Below are positions 1 through 11,476 of a DNA stretch of 64,000 nucleotides, one piece after another (the stretch's first letter is position 1; each line of letters opens with the position of its first letter). This DNA is from Prinsepia uniflora (lineage: Eukaryota > Streptophyta > Magnoliopsida > Rosales > Rosaceae). A model generated the notes under the pieces. It was given only the letters and a program-made list of their open reading frames with translations, ran no database searches and was not told the origin of the DNA. The stretch covers positions 68,683,586 to 68,747,585 of the forward strand of contig CM064871.1 in NCBI GenBank assembly GCA_032719365.1. Direction: 5' to 3'. The translations under genes were made by a program, and so were the position numbers.

Positions 1-1086
1 AAGTGTTTTGAACGGGTAACCGATAGGTTCGGTTTTGGTGTGTCTTGGTAAATGTGAACGAGATTTCGGGATTTGGAATCGAATATCTGGGTGACGATTC
101 AGGATTCGATTTTGGAACTTGAAAGTATATTTCCGGATTTGGGTACGGAATGGTTATTCCAAATGCTAGCTTACGGAATAATGATTTCGGATTCGGATTT
201 GGATAAGAATTAAAATTTGATGTCTGGGCTTGGATCCGGGATTTCTTACGAAATTGCGGATTCGGATTCGAAATTGGAACTAGATGTTGGGTGGAGTTTC
301 GTTTTGCCTCATGCTGGATTGGGCAAACGTACTCCATTATTGGAACGCGTTCGGCTATGACCTAGGTGGTTGTAGTCTGGTTATTAGGTAGATGTGTGTA
401 CTTCGTACATGGTTCGAGGTACAATACCTTGTAGACTTGTGATGTCTAGTTACGGTATACGGGATATACCCGAGGTGTGTCGGTGAACGTGTTGGTAGTC
501 GGATTGGTTCCGATACCATGGGATTGGTTGTGGACCGGACATTACTATGCAATGGGTCATGGTAATTCCGATGTGTTTAATTACACACAGGTCGTTTGAA
601 AGGTCGGTAATCGTTTACTAAGTTAAGTACGTTGGTGGCATGTGTAGCCACGAGTGAGTCTAGTGTCAGTTTTCGACTGACAACAACTGTGTGGTGACAG
701 TTTGTCAGGATGTGTCAACATAGATTGTTGAGTGGGGTCAGCTGACTCCTAGTGGGAGTGGGAAAGGAACCGTCGAGTTGTTGCGTCAACGAGAGGGTTG
801 ATTTGACAAGTGGTGTCAAATTCGAAACAAGTAGTTTCAGTCATTCGACGGGGTCGAATGTAATAGTTGCGTTTTGAGTATTAGTGGTACGTTTGGGTGT
901 AGACAAGTTTTGTCTAAGTAGTTCGTGTACGGGTGTACACATGTTGCGTGGTCGATTCCACTTTCCACGAGGTGTTTGTGGAATCAGGGTAATCGTGTTT
1001 CGAGAGCGAAACTAATTAAGGAGGGAAGTACGTTGAGGTTAGATCGGTTGGAATTTCGAGGACGAAATTTATTAAGGAGGGAAGAT
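1..1086 (+). mobile_element. Remnant of family A LTR retrotransposon: LTR-like fragment fused to 3' internal region
   Basis: Bases 1 to about 250 resemble the 3' half of the family A LTR: the run of 'cggaatggttattcc' and 'gcttacggaat' text recurs near 13,550 and 20,430. From about 280 the sequence instead matches, in reverse complement, the segment 4,399-5,345, which is the internal region next to another copy's 3' LTR. The last bases before the LTR at 1,087 are a purine-rich tract (aaggagggaagat), which I read as the polypurine tract. The short frame before it ends in EFRGRN-like residues, a peptide I associate with the end of Ty3/gypsy chromovirus pol. No intact gag or pol is visible, so this is a deleted element continuing left of the window. 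The lineage (Tekay/Del-like) is an inference. Confidence 0.65.
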
Positions 1087-4000
1087 TGTAACGACCCGTC
1101 CCGAATTCCGGGATTAGATTAGTCATTAATCCTGATTAGTGAGGTTGAACGGTGGTTAGTAGGGCGGAATCGGACAAAATGTGCAAAATGACCGTTTTGC
1201 CCCTGGTCGTGGGCAAAATGTTGACTTTTTGTTCGGGCGGTCAAATGGACTTTGACCGATGACCGTGACGTAGTTCGGGACGTCACGAGTTCATAGACAG
1301 GTGGCACGTTCGATTCCGACATTCGTAGAGAAAGTTATGGTGTTCGGAAGTTGAGGGGTATTTTGGTAATTTGGCTTATTAGGGGCCAAATGTTGACTTT
1401 CTGACCGGGAGGTCCGATGGGCGAGGGCCAAGGACCGTTACGTAGGTATCGTCGATACGAATCCAACGACAGGCGGCATGCCGAAATCGGAGATCCGACG
1501 ACGACGTTTTGGTCAAGGACATGAAACGCGATTAACCGAGACTCGGAATAAAATAATAATATAATAATAAAATCTGATTACTTTAACCAAACCAATCTGG
1601 ACCCTTGATGAGTGACACATGTCATCATCCCCTTCAATCCTTAAATCATGGATCTTGGTTGGCCATTGATTTAATTAATTAATTTTCTCCCCTCAAATCC
1701 TCACCATTGATTTTAAAACTCAAACTGATCCCAGCCCTTGATCTCCTCTTCTTTTATTTCTTAAACCATCAGACTACTCATTTGTCACATTCATTTCTCT
1801 CAAAACCGTGAGCACGGTTTCCCTCCTTGATCGTGCACATCATCACCCCACAACATCACTCCACACTCAGGTAATCTCCAGAGGACGACCACCACCCACC
1901 ACCTTCACCTGGTGCGGCCACCACCACCACGGACGGCGGCGCAGCCCAGAAAAACCCCCCAGACCCGAGAGGAACCCGATCGGCCCAAAACCATCCAACC
2001 GTGCAAACCTTCATATCTGGGCTCGAACAAACGTAGGGATAGGACCACTGGAACCTTAGGACGACTCAGACCACGACTGGGCAGCCCACGGCGGCGACAC
2101 GGCGGCGGTAAGTCCAGAAACCCGTGAAGACCCGATTTACTTCCCTGCCTTGAAACGTCCGTTTTTGACGTTATGAATGTTTGTTTGTTTTTGAGACATG
2201 TCCTAGGAACCTAGACGACCATTTTGGACCATGAACCACGGCCGGAATCTCGACGAGTCGCCGGAGAGGATGACCTGAGTTCTCAGCCGATTTTCCCGTC
2301 AGTTTTCAGGTAGTTTAATCCACCTAAAAATGAGTTTGGATGTCACAGAACCGTAGAGGAGGTTATGACGAGTCCATAGGATCAAACCGCATCAAAAATG
2401 GTGGTCTGGAACTCGATCTGTGATCGGGTCAAGCCGCGGGTCGACGGCGACCCGGTTACAGACCCGGTTTCAGAACCCGTTACTGTAGCATGACGTCATC
2501 ATTGCTGACCTGAATCTTGACCTGGCGCGTGGGGGCGCGTGAAGGGTATTTTGGGGAAACTTCCAACATGACTTTTAATCTATTCGATGTAACGGACATT
2601 TTGGAATTGGTTTCGTGTCGATCGGACACCGTCTCGATAGTGTTCGGGATGTCCGAAGGTTTTAAAATAAGTTTAAAAATAAGTAAAAATTCGGGAAAAT
2701 TACGGGACTTTGATAGGATGTTAATAATGAGGTTAGTAACCCTCTAATGTGATTTGGACAGGATTGGGAGTCCCGGTGATAGTGGTGTGGCCCGGGAGGG
2801 CCGGTGGCACGCGTATCGAGGCACACGGTTAAAACGGTCTGTGAGTGGACTTTGGTTTTATAAATCCTATGCATGCTTAAATGTGTTATATGGTTTATAT
2901 ACATGATTTCTATGATGGTATTTGTGAGCATTGATTTTGGTTATGTTGCACGTATTTCGAGGTGTTTTCCGTATTTCACGTATATCGGGATTAACGGTTT
3001 ATTTGTGGTTTTGTGTGCTTGTGGTTAAATAAATAATATGATGAAATGGTTTTGAAATTGGAAATATGAACTCGGGCTTGAGGCCCACTTGTTTTGGAAA
3101 TTTCGGACTTGGAGTCCATTTGAGAATCGGGCCGGGGGCCCAGTTGGTTAATGAAATCGGGCCAGGGGCCCAGTTGGTATGAAATCGGGCTGAGACCCAT
3201 TTGAGTTATATTATCGGGCCATGGGCCCAGTTGATTTGTGAATTCGGGCCGTGGGCCCAGTGGGTTTATAAGTCGGGCTGCGGGCCCAGTTGGTTTACAA
3301 ATCGGGCCGTGGGCCCAGTGGTTTATAAAATCGGGCATGAGGCCCAGTTGGATAATATATGTGATTTCGGGTCAGGGACCCTATATTTTATAATGGTGAT
3401 TTTGGGTCAGGGACCCTAAATGGAATTATGTGGTTTTATGGAAATTTCGGGCAAGGCCCAATGGTAATAATATGATAAAAGGATTAAATAAAACTGTTTT
3501 CCATATACCATCTGGATACAAGGATATATGATGGTCTCCTCCAGATGTCTGGGACACTGGGGAAGTCACGGTGCATTGCCTGCGAGGGGTCATTATACGG
3601 AGCAGCCGGACCGTATGATGACTCAGGAGCAGGATTGCTATGATTGACGTCAGGGACGTCAGACATCAGGGATGTCAGATATATGGACCCGGAGAGACCC
3701 CGGGCAGCACGCGTAGCTTATGAAACCGTGAGACATGACGTCAGGGACGTCTAGCATCAGGGATGCTGGTGATGGTAATGGTAAAATACGAATTAATGAA
3801 ATGGCTTTCCGGGTGGATTTATGATTGTGTGATTTTAATGAATTAATGTTCATTTATGGTAGTGGGTGGTGACTCACATGGTTTTAATATGTATGGTGGT
3901 GGTATTCCACGGTTTTGGGCTGAGTTCCCACACTTGGTTTTTGGTTAACGGTTTTTGGGCTAAGGCCCTAAGGGCTCGGTTGAGCAAACGTTTTGGTTAC

Positions 4001-4298
4001 TGGTTTTTGTGGCATGCATACGTTTTTATTGGAGGGCATAAATGTCTTATAAATGTATTTGATGAACTTACTGGTTTTTGTCCACTCACAGCTTTTGGTT
4101 TTAATGCCCTTCAGGTTGATCACGGATGCGATTGCAGCAGAGACTGGGACATTGCACACCTCCTCCATCGATCCTTGCGCACTCTGGATGCCCTGTTTGG
4201 GCAGTGGCTCTTGGTCATCCTTTGTCTGACACCCCTTGTTGGACGGGAGCAGGGCACATTCCATGGTAATCCCGGGGGGATTGGGATGGGTCCTGTCA
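1087..4298 (+). repeat. Family A LTR, full length, 3' LTR of the element to its left
   Basis: It starts TGTAACGACCCGTCCC directly after a polypurine tract and ends GGGATGGGTCCTGTCA, so it has TG..CA ends and is about 3.2 kb. Landmarks shared with every other family A LTR, in order, are: W-box-rich blocks at about 1,180-1,550; a 'gcgcgtg...gcgcgtg' motif near 2,520; the 'gatgtaacggacattttgg...gatcggacaccgtct' block near 2,590; a 'gcatgc' site followed by A/T-rich sequence near 2,870; a minisatellite of 'tcgggcc..gggcccagt' units at about 3,060-3,430; a 'gtccactcac' block near 4,080; and a terminal 'ctgac..gggagcagg' block. The right flank is TTGCA; the matching TSD would lie left of the window. 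Short ORFs inside it are not credible genes. Confidence 0.85.
3060..3435 (+). repeat. Degenerate 'cgggcc-gggcccag' minisatellite inside the LTR
   Basis: About a dozen units of roughly 25-32 bp, each centred on 'atcgggcc(g/a)(t/g)gggcccagttggt', run through this part of the LTR. The same unit is found in reverse complement at about 36,200-36,540 in the LTR at 35,084-38,240. Other family A LTRs carry a different repeat ('gagtttaaagactcgg') at the equivalent position. Unit length and spacers vary, so copies have diverged. Confidence 0.75.
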
Positions 4299-4398
4299 TT
4301 GCACAATTCGTTCGATTTCACTCAACTAATCCCAGATTAGTCATTCTATACCATAATTAATTAATATTCGATCCTGATATTCGGGACGGGTCCTTACA
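4299..4398 (-). repeat. 5' terminal 100 bp of a minus-strand family A LTR, split by the LTR to its left
   Basis: Read on the minus strand from 4,398 it begins TGTAAGGACCCGTCCC and continues through the usual start of the family (GGGATTAG, then GTGCAA). It stops abruptly at the CA end of the plus-strand LTR. The plus-strand element therefore inserted into this LTR; its remainder must lie left of the window. Confidence 0.75.
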
Positions 4399-6360
4399 AC
4401 CTTCCCACCTTAAATAATTTCGTCCCCGAAATTTCAAGTATCCGTATTCCACAACTACCTCGTGGAAAACAAATTGGTCCTCACAACATGTGTACACCTG
4501 TACACCCACTAGCCAACGCAGAACTCGTCTGTACTTAGACGTCACATCACAGATTCACGTCATACTGACTACACTCGACCACCTCGAGTGAAATTGATCA
4601 CCTGAAATCGACAATGTCATCATTAAGCTGACTCCTTCAGCTTAACGGTTCCTCTTAATCACTAATATGCCCTGACCTCCGCTTTCATCGAGAGTCACCA
4701 AATCTCACTTGTCAGTCCATGCCGACACTACTAGCCAATCTGTCACTACTAAGCTTTACCGTCCTTGTAAAGCTCCAATCATTAACAAATCAGTGACAAC
4801 ACATCGTACTACAACGTCCGTCAATGTAGCATAAGATCAACAACATGATCTCACCACACAGGGCAAACTCAATCCCGTGACAAAATACCAATCTTAGTAT
4901 CCACAACAGTCACCCCCTCAGCGATCCAAGATGCTGGTAAGGTCACGGCAAGATAACATTTCGTAAAGCAACTTGTGGTCACACTAACCACCAACTCATT
5001 TAATCAGATGGTGTAACTGGAACACATTGAACACCAGCCTAGCGGTGATCACACAACTCAACACTAGAGTTACACTAGCCAACCATGGCTAAGAGCACTT
5101 GCTCAAACAATCACTGAATTTATCAAAATCACCATGCCCAGTGCATCGTGTTCAATGTCCAGTTCACGTTCACAACCAATGGTATCGGACCTAAGCCAAT
5201 TACCAACACGTTCATCGACAGATCACTGGTATATCCCATGTACCGTCACTAGGTATCAAGTACCATCATCCATACGATACAGCAAATCGTACACCAAGTA
5301 TGCTCATATAGTTGGACCCCAGTAGTCCAAATGATCAAATGTCAAGTATTACTCCAATCCCATGGAGTTCCATTAATAACAGGATTCCGCTGATCCTCAC
5401 GTTATCAAAATTTTAACTCTCTCAGCTTAGTATATCGGCTACCTCTCTAGCCGTACACACGACCCGACTACAAGGTCGAAATCTCAAAGTCTCCTGACTA
5501 TCACCGTCACACATAATAGGCCTTTTTGTTTATCATCCTTTGCCATTCCTGATAGTCGCCCTTTCCAGAAGTATGACCTCAGCATACTCGACCCATAGAT
5601 CAATATAGTCGATCCCAAACCAGGTAGGGAAAAGTAAAAAGCCTGATGGTTTAGCTAGCATCGATAATCCTTGTCCTATGCTACCCAAAAACACCTTGCC
5701 AAATCACAACTCTAAAAATGACACATCAACGTGTCCACAGGAAAGAACGTCTAGTTTTCCCGGGATTCACACCAACCCCGGCCACTAGTAATACTTATGT
5801 CACAAGTCTACTCTGGTCGACTAAACCTAACACCACAAATTTTTCTCTTAGGATAGTCAACACATCCATCAGGCACATCACGTGCCCATCCGTAGATGAA
5901 GGCACACCAACACATTATCATGACCAACCCAACTGTGGTCAGAAAACCTGCCTCAATAACTCACAGTCATACCCGGCTCATCCGGAGCCCTCAAATCACA
6001 TCAGGACTCATCCGGAATCCTAAACCAACTCCTGACTCCTACTGAGTCCAAGTTCAATCTTGACCAACGTCAATACCACCACTGGTATATCCGGTCACCT
6101 AGAAAATACCCCTAGGTAAACCACATCCTTTCCAAAACACAAAACCATTTCCGGACTCCCTCTGAGTCCAATCCAATATCCAAACCCATCCTCGGGTCAA
6201 GTTTATTCTGGGCCCAACATGCCCATCCACATACCAAATCGTTAACAAAAAAACTATCCGGACCAACACTAGTCCGACACAACCAAAACACAAGATACAA
6301 TATTACAACACAAGTGTACAATACAAACTATTTACAAAGTATCTGAGAACCTGAGCTTAT
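4399..6360 (-). mobile_element. Internal region of a minus-strand family A element (non-coding remnant)
   Basis: On the minus strand the sequence next to the LTR at 4,398 is a purine tract (ttaaggtgggaaggt) preceded by 'ttcggggacgaaatt', the same arrangement as at 1,045-1,086. Segment 4,399-5,345 is the inverted counterpart of about 280-1,086 with many substitutions. Beyond about 5,400 I see no domain and no long frame; the text has short degenerate repeats ('actcatccggaatcc'). The right limit is approximate, because the boundary with the plus-strand LTR sequence that follows is not sharp. Confidence 0.55.
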
Positions 6361-9300
6361 TTGAGAGGGTGAATTCGTGAAAGGAAAGAAAGGAGAGGGG
6401 AGAGAAGAGAACTAGAAAACACCCCAAGAACCCGAGAAGGTGTTTGTAAAATTGAGAATCAAAATTTGAATTTGAGACGTTAATTGGACAAACTCAGCTT
6501 GAATTAAGCTTCTGGAGGAAGGAACGAGTTGAACTACCATTGAATTCGAAGGAAATTGATGAACAAACACTAAGAACACACCTTGCGACATCTTCGAATT
6601 TTGGAGGTTGAGTTCAAGTAATTGGAGGTAAGAAATCTTGAAATTGGTTTCGCATTCATGTTTATAATGATCTTAAGACACTTTCTGGTTGATTAGATTC
6701 TCGAATTGAACTCAAATTGGAGACAATTGAACTTATAACCAACCGGGTATCGACTTGGAAATCGACCAGTTCATGATGTTAATTCGTGAAAGTAAGAAGA
6801 TAGATTCCTAATTAGGATTGAATAGATGAAAACCAGTGAAAGAAACGAAGAAATTGGGGTCGAATTGACTGAGAACTGATCGGGTTGCACTGCGGGTTGC
6901 AGACCCGTTTACCGGGCATTCGGGTTGGGACGATGAACAATAATGGTACTGTTCATCGGCGCGTGAGTTCACGAGCATCCCATGTAATCGGCGCGTGAAG
7001 GCACGTGGTTGACCTTCTAGGGAAGTGTTCAACGTACTTTTTCATGTAATCGATGTAACGAACATTTTGACGCTGATTTCGAGTCGATCGGACACCGTCT
7101 AGATAGTGTTTCGAGGGTTCGAAGGTTTATGTTATGTTTTAAATTAATCTTTAATTCTTGGAAAATTATGGGAAATCCATATGATATTAATTAAGTCATT
7201 AGTGACCTTTCATGATGATTTTGGACAGGATTCATGACAGGACCCCGTCCCAACTGGACGTCAAAAACCGTGCCCGGTCCTACTCCCGTTTAACAAGTCA
7301 ACAAAAGGCCCGAAACTACCCTTCAGTGCTTGCCAGACAAGGGATGTTTGCGCTAATTGTGAGTGGACAAAAATGACCTCGTATAAAAACATTTGCCAAA
7401 ATACATTCTTACCCTCCAGTTTTCACAAACTTCCATGCATATCGTAAAACATGAGTAATAGTATGAAATCATTCAAGTATGAACAGTGGACCGATAAAAT
7501 CAAAACATATTTTCCCATGGTCCGTAAAACTCATGTTCACCAAATCAGTTCATGTTATAAAACATCAAATCCCGGCTCTCAGGCCAAAACATGTGAAAAC
7601 ATAATCACCTGGCCACAAGGACCAAAAACCCGTACTCAATACCAGTACGTCATCACAAACAACATCAATCAGCACTAATCACAAGTGCACAGTCAATCAA
7701 TCAATCCAATCAATCCGCACTACTCACAAGTGCACAAACTATCACAATCACATCTGCACTACTCACAAGTGCACAAACAAACCATCAACTACACTACTCA
7801 CAAGTGCTGCACTACGCGTAGGCCAATATCCAGCCACTCTCTCGGGAACAGACACCTCTGGGCTCAACCCTCGGGCTCAATCACATCTGGACGAACACAT
7901 CCCCAGGCTCTGACCCATCTGAGTGGTACATCCAGGCTCAGTCACATCCGAGAAGCTGACTATCATAGGATCAACTCCCGATCCTACAATCACATCCCCC
8001 AAGCTCCGGTCGTCTGGGTAATTCCCCCCAAGCTCCGACCGACTGGGCATTTCACAATCACAATGAAAACCATCTCGGGAATTACATCCCAAAACATTTC
8101 AATCAAATCTTGACTTCATACAAAGTCAAGATCATTCCCGATTGGGTCTTAAGCCCAACATACCATTTACACATAATTCGTTAAAATCACATTTTAAAAC
8201 AATAAAATAATCCAGAAATCATCATTGACTCACCAACTAAGTCAAAATATCATTTTAGAAATCATTTAAACTTCGGGCCTTGCCCAAAACATCATTTGCA
8301 CGTTCCTCGTAAAACGTGCCCGAAAGTCTGATTAAAATAATCATAAAATCACATGAAATCATCAATTTCATCAAATTCACATGTGACTCCAAAACCAAGT
8401 TAAAATCACTATCCACTTGGGTCTCACGCCTAAAATATCATTTTTACGCAAATCCATGCGTTCGCAACCTCAGTTGCCATTTTCACGTAAATCCAAGAAA
8501 TCGACCCTTGACTCCTTCCCGAGTCAACACATCATTCCCGATATTCGGGATGGGTCATTACAATTCACGATTCCTGGAAGGTACCGAAAATTAGGGAAAC
8601 GCGTGCAGGTCGGAAAGCTAGCTGTTTGGACGGTGTGTGAGTGGACGTTTGTTTTATAAACCATTATGCATGCATTAAATTTTTTACACGATTGACTGCA
8701 TGATTTGAATTGCAATGATGTCATGATGTTTTGGCATGATTATTTGTGATTTAATGATTATTTTAATCGGTCTTTCGGATACGTTTTACGAGAAATGTGC
8801 AAATGATATTTTGGGCTAGGCCCGAAGTCAAAATGGTTTCAAAAAGGGTATTTTGACTTAGTTGGTGAGTCAAGGATGATTTCTGGATTATTTTAATGTT
8901 TTCAATGTGATTTTACGGATTTACGTGTAAATGACATTTAGGCTTGAGACCCTATTGGGAATGCTTTTGACTTGGTTTGAAGTAATAAATATGATTGATA
9001 TGTGTTTATGGAATGGATTGTGTTTGTGATTGTTGATAATGGACCATGTTCTGGATGGTACGAGTGCAGTTCCTAGACGTGACTCGGATGTTGCGTGAGT
9101 GCAGTTCCCGAGTATGTGGTACGTCTAGATGGTGCGTGTACAGTTCCCTGACATGACTGATATGACTCGGATGGTGCTTGAGTACAGTTCCCGAGGTTGG
9201 CCTACGCATAGTGCGGATGTGACTGTGTGATTGTTTGTGCACTTGTGAATAATGCAGATTGATTGATTGATTGATTGTGCACTTATGAGTAGTGCTGTTT

Positions 9301-9738
9301 GATGTTGATTGTGATTGCGTATTGGTATTGAGTACGGATTCTGGTCTTTGTGGCCAGGTGATTATGTTTTCATATGTTTGGCTCGAGAATCGGGATTTGA
9401 CACTTGTTATGTGACTTGGCTAGAAAGTCGGTGATTGTTATACATATGTTTTACCCTATGCATGCGTGGTTTGATAAACTGGAGGGTAAATGATGTATTT
9501 TGAAATGTGTTTTAAATGATATTATTTTTGTCCACTTACACCTTTCCTATTTTAATTACCCTCCAAGTCGTGGCACGACGTTCGGGGTTGATCGAGAGGC
9601 GGAGGCATGAGCGGAAATCAGTGCAGTTATCCCTTGTCTGACAGACGCTGAAGGGTAGTTTTGCGACTTCAGTTGACTTGTCAGACGGGATCAGGACCTG
9701 GCACGGTTATCAAAGTCCAGTTGGGACGGGTCCTGTCA
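6361..9738 (+). repeat. Family A LTR, plus strand, 5' boundary unresolved, interrupted by a solo LTR
   Basis: The right end is clear: 'gggacgggtcctgtca' ends at 9,738, preceded by the family's 'gtccacttac' and 'cttgtctgac' blocks. The family blocks 'gcgcgtgaaggcacg' and 'gatgtaacgaacattttgacg...gatcggacaccgtct' lie near 6,990-7,100. I could not find the TGTAAYRACCC start or the W-box blocks on the left, so the 5' part is deleted or highly diverged and the start given is approximate. A minus-strand solo LTR (7,235-8,562) splits it with a perfect TSD. Confidence 0.6.
7235..8562 (-). repeat. Short family A solo LTR, minus strand, TSD ATTCA
   Basis: It starts TGACAGGACC and ends GGGTCATTACA in plus-strand orientation. 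It is flanked by ATTCA at 7,230-7,234 and again at 8,563-8,567, a perfect 5-bp TSD. Removing it rejoins 'ttggacaggattca' to 'cgattcctgg' of the host LTR. At 1,328 bp it is less than half the length of the other copies. It passes from the terminal block straight into the 3' half, lacking most W-box and 'gatgtaacg' blocks. No internal retrotransposon sequence remains. Confidence 0.88.
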
Positions 9739-11476
9739 GCTCGAGTCTTTAAACTCAAAACCATGCGCATAATCAGGTCTTCCCGGGATATCAACGAGTA
9801 TTTAAACTCAAAACACAATCAATATGCCTGGGGGGATATCATAACCGAGTCTTTAAACTCAAAACATATCAATCCAGGGTCCTCCCCCGTCAATCAACCG
9901 AGTCTTTAAACTCAAAACCAGATCCAGCCGTTTTCTCTTTTTTCGGGTCTTTAAACCCAAAACCATTTTTCAATCAAGTGAAAACCATAGAAAATCCATA
10001 TTCGAATTTTCAATAATGATTCCATAAGCCGGCATCCAGAACCATCATCCCGAACTCAAATCCAGAGTTTCTCTTCCAAGTTTCAAAATCGAATCAAGAA
10101 TCATCTTTCCAAAATCCGATTCCAAAACCGAAATCTCGTTTATCGAAATCAAATGAACAGAGATTCGAGCCCAAAATAACTTTTCCAAAATCCATCGTAA
10201 ATCATTGAAATCAAATCATATTTCAAATCCCAAAATCAAATCATCAAAACCATGATCAAATCACAACATCAATCGGAAACTCGTAAAACGTGCAAATACG
10301 TCATTATCTCGAAATTTGTGCAAAACTGTAAATCATCAAGATAATAATCATAATCATAAAATCACGTATAGAAAACATATAAAAACATATATGCATGCAT
10401 CATAAGTTTGAAAGAAAAGTCCACTCACAGACCATTAGCATTGCCGCCTCGATACGCGCGCACTTATGCTTTCTCGGCTAATCCACTATCACGGGCTTTC
10501 CCAAACCTGTCCAAATCTGATAATAAGGTCACTAACTACTTCATTAAGCTTCTACTAAAACTCCGTAATTTTTTCAAATTTTTAACTATTTTTAACCGAG
10601 CCCTAAAACCTTCGGACATCCCGAAACATATCGAGACGATGTCCGATTGACTTGAAACCAGTGCCAAAATGTTCGTTACATCGAATACTTTTAAAGTCGT
10701 GTTGAAAACTTCCCCAAAAAGGGACCCACATGCCCTCTCGCGCCGCCCAAAGGGGCCACGCGTGGGAGCCACGCGCCTACTGTTCATCATCTCCTACCTT
10801 GAGACAAACCCGGTTTGAACTGGTTCGACCGAACCGGTGCAGGCGGTCCAACCTTCTAATTCGTTCATTTTTTAGCCGTTTTCTCTTCTGTTCAATCCTA
10901 TAGTTTCCTCTACGTGTTTCCTATTATTCTACATGATCAAAATCCAATCTTAATACCAGAATGTTACCTCCTTGATCCAAAGAACGATATGTGCTCTGCT
11001 ACCAAGTCCCTTTACGAATCTGACCTCCTCCAGCCTCCACTGTAGTCCCAAATGATTTGTTTACCCTCCATAATCATGTTCCAAACATTAGATGTCATTG
11101 ACAAAACCTAAAATCCCATATCCAAATTTTAACCAAGCCTTACCGTGTCGGGTTCGCCAACCACCGTCCATGGCAGGCCTCAAGGCCAAGCCCATCCGAC
11201 TCCACTCCACGTCCAGAACTGTTCCCTATTAACCAAAATCGTCCTTAGACACTAAATTAGAATTTTCCATTTTGAATTGAAACAGGGGATTGCACGAGTT
11301 CTCATCCCTTTCCTCACCGTCGTACGCCACCGTGATTGCCATCATCTTTGTCCTAGCTTTTCCTTCATTTCTTGTTCACAAACTATGGGTAAAAGATCAC
11401 ATTTGAGGGTGAGGCTGATGGAATGGAGACAGTGCACGGTGCTCTGTTTCGTGTTGTTTCGCGGATTCTGGGCCAC

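Noticed and set aside
3866..4360. 164-residue plus-strand frame
   Set aside because: It spans the 3' end of a family A LTR and crosses into the adjacent minus-strand LTR fragment.
1087..4398. DNA transposon with long terminal inverted repeats
   Set aside because: The inverted ends are LTR termini: a polypurine tract precedes the start, other copies have 5-bp TSDs and TG..CA ends, and no transposase is present.
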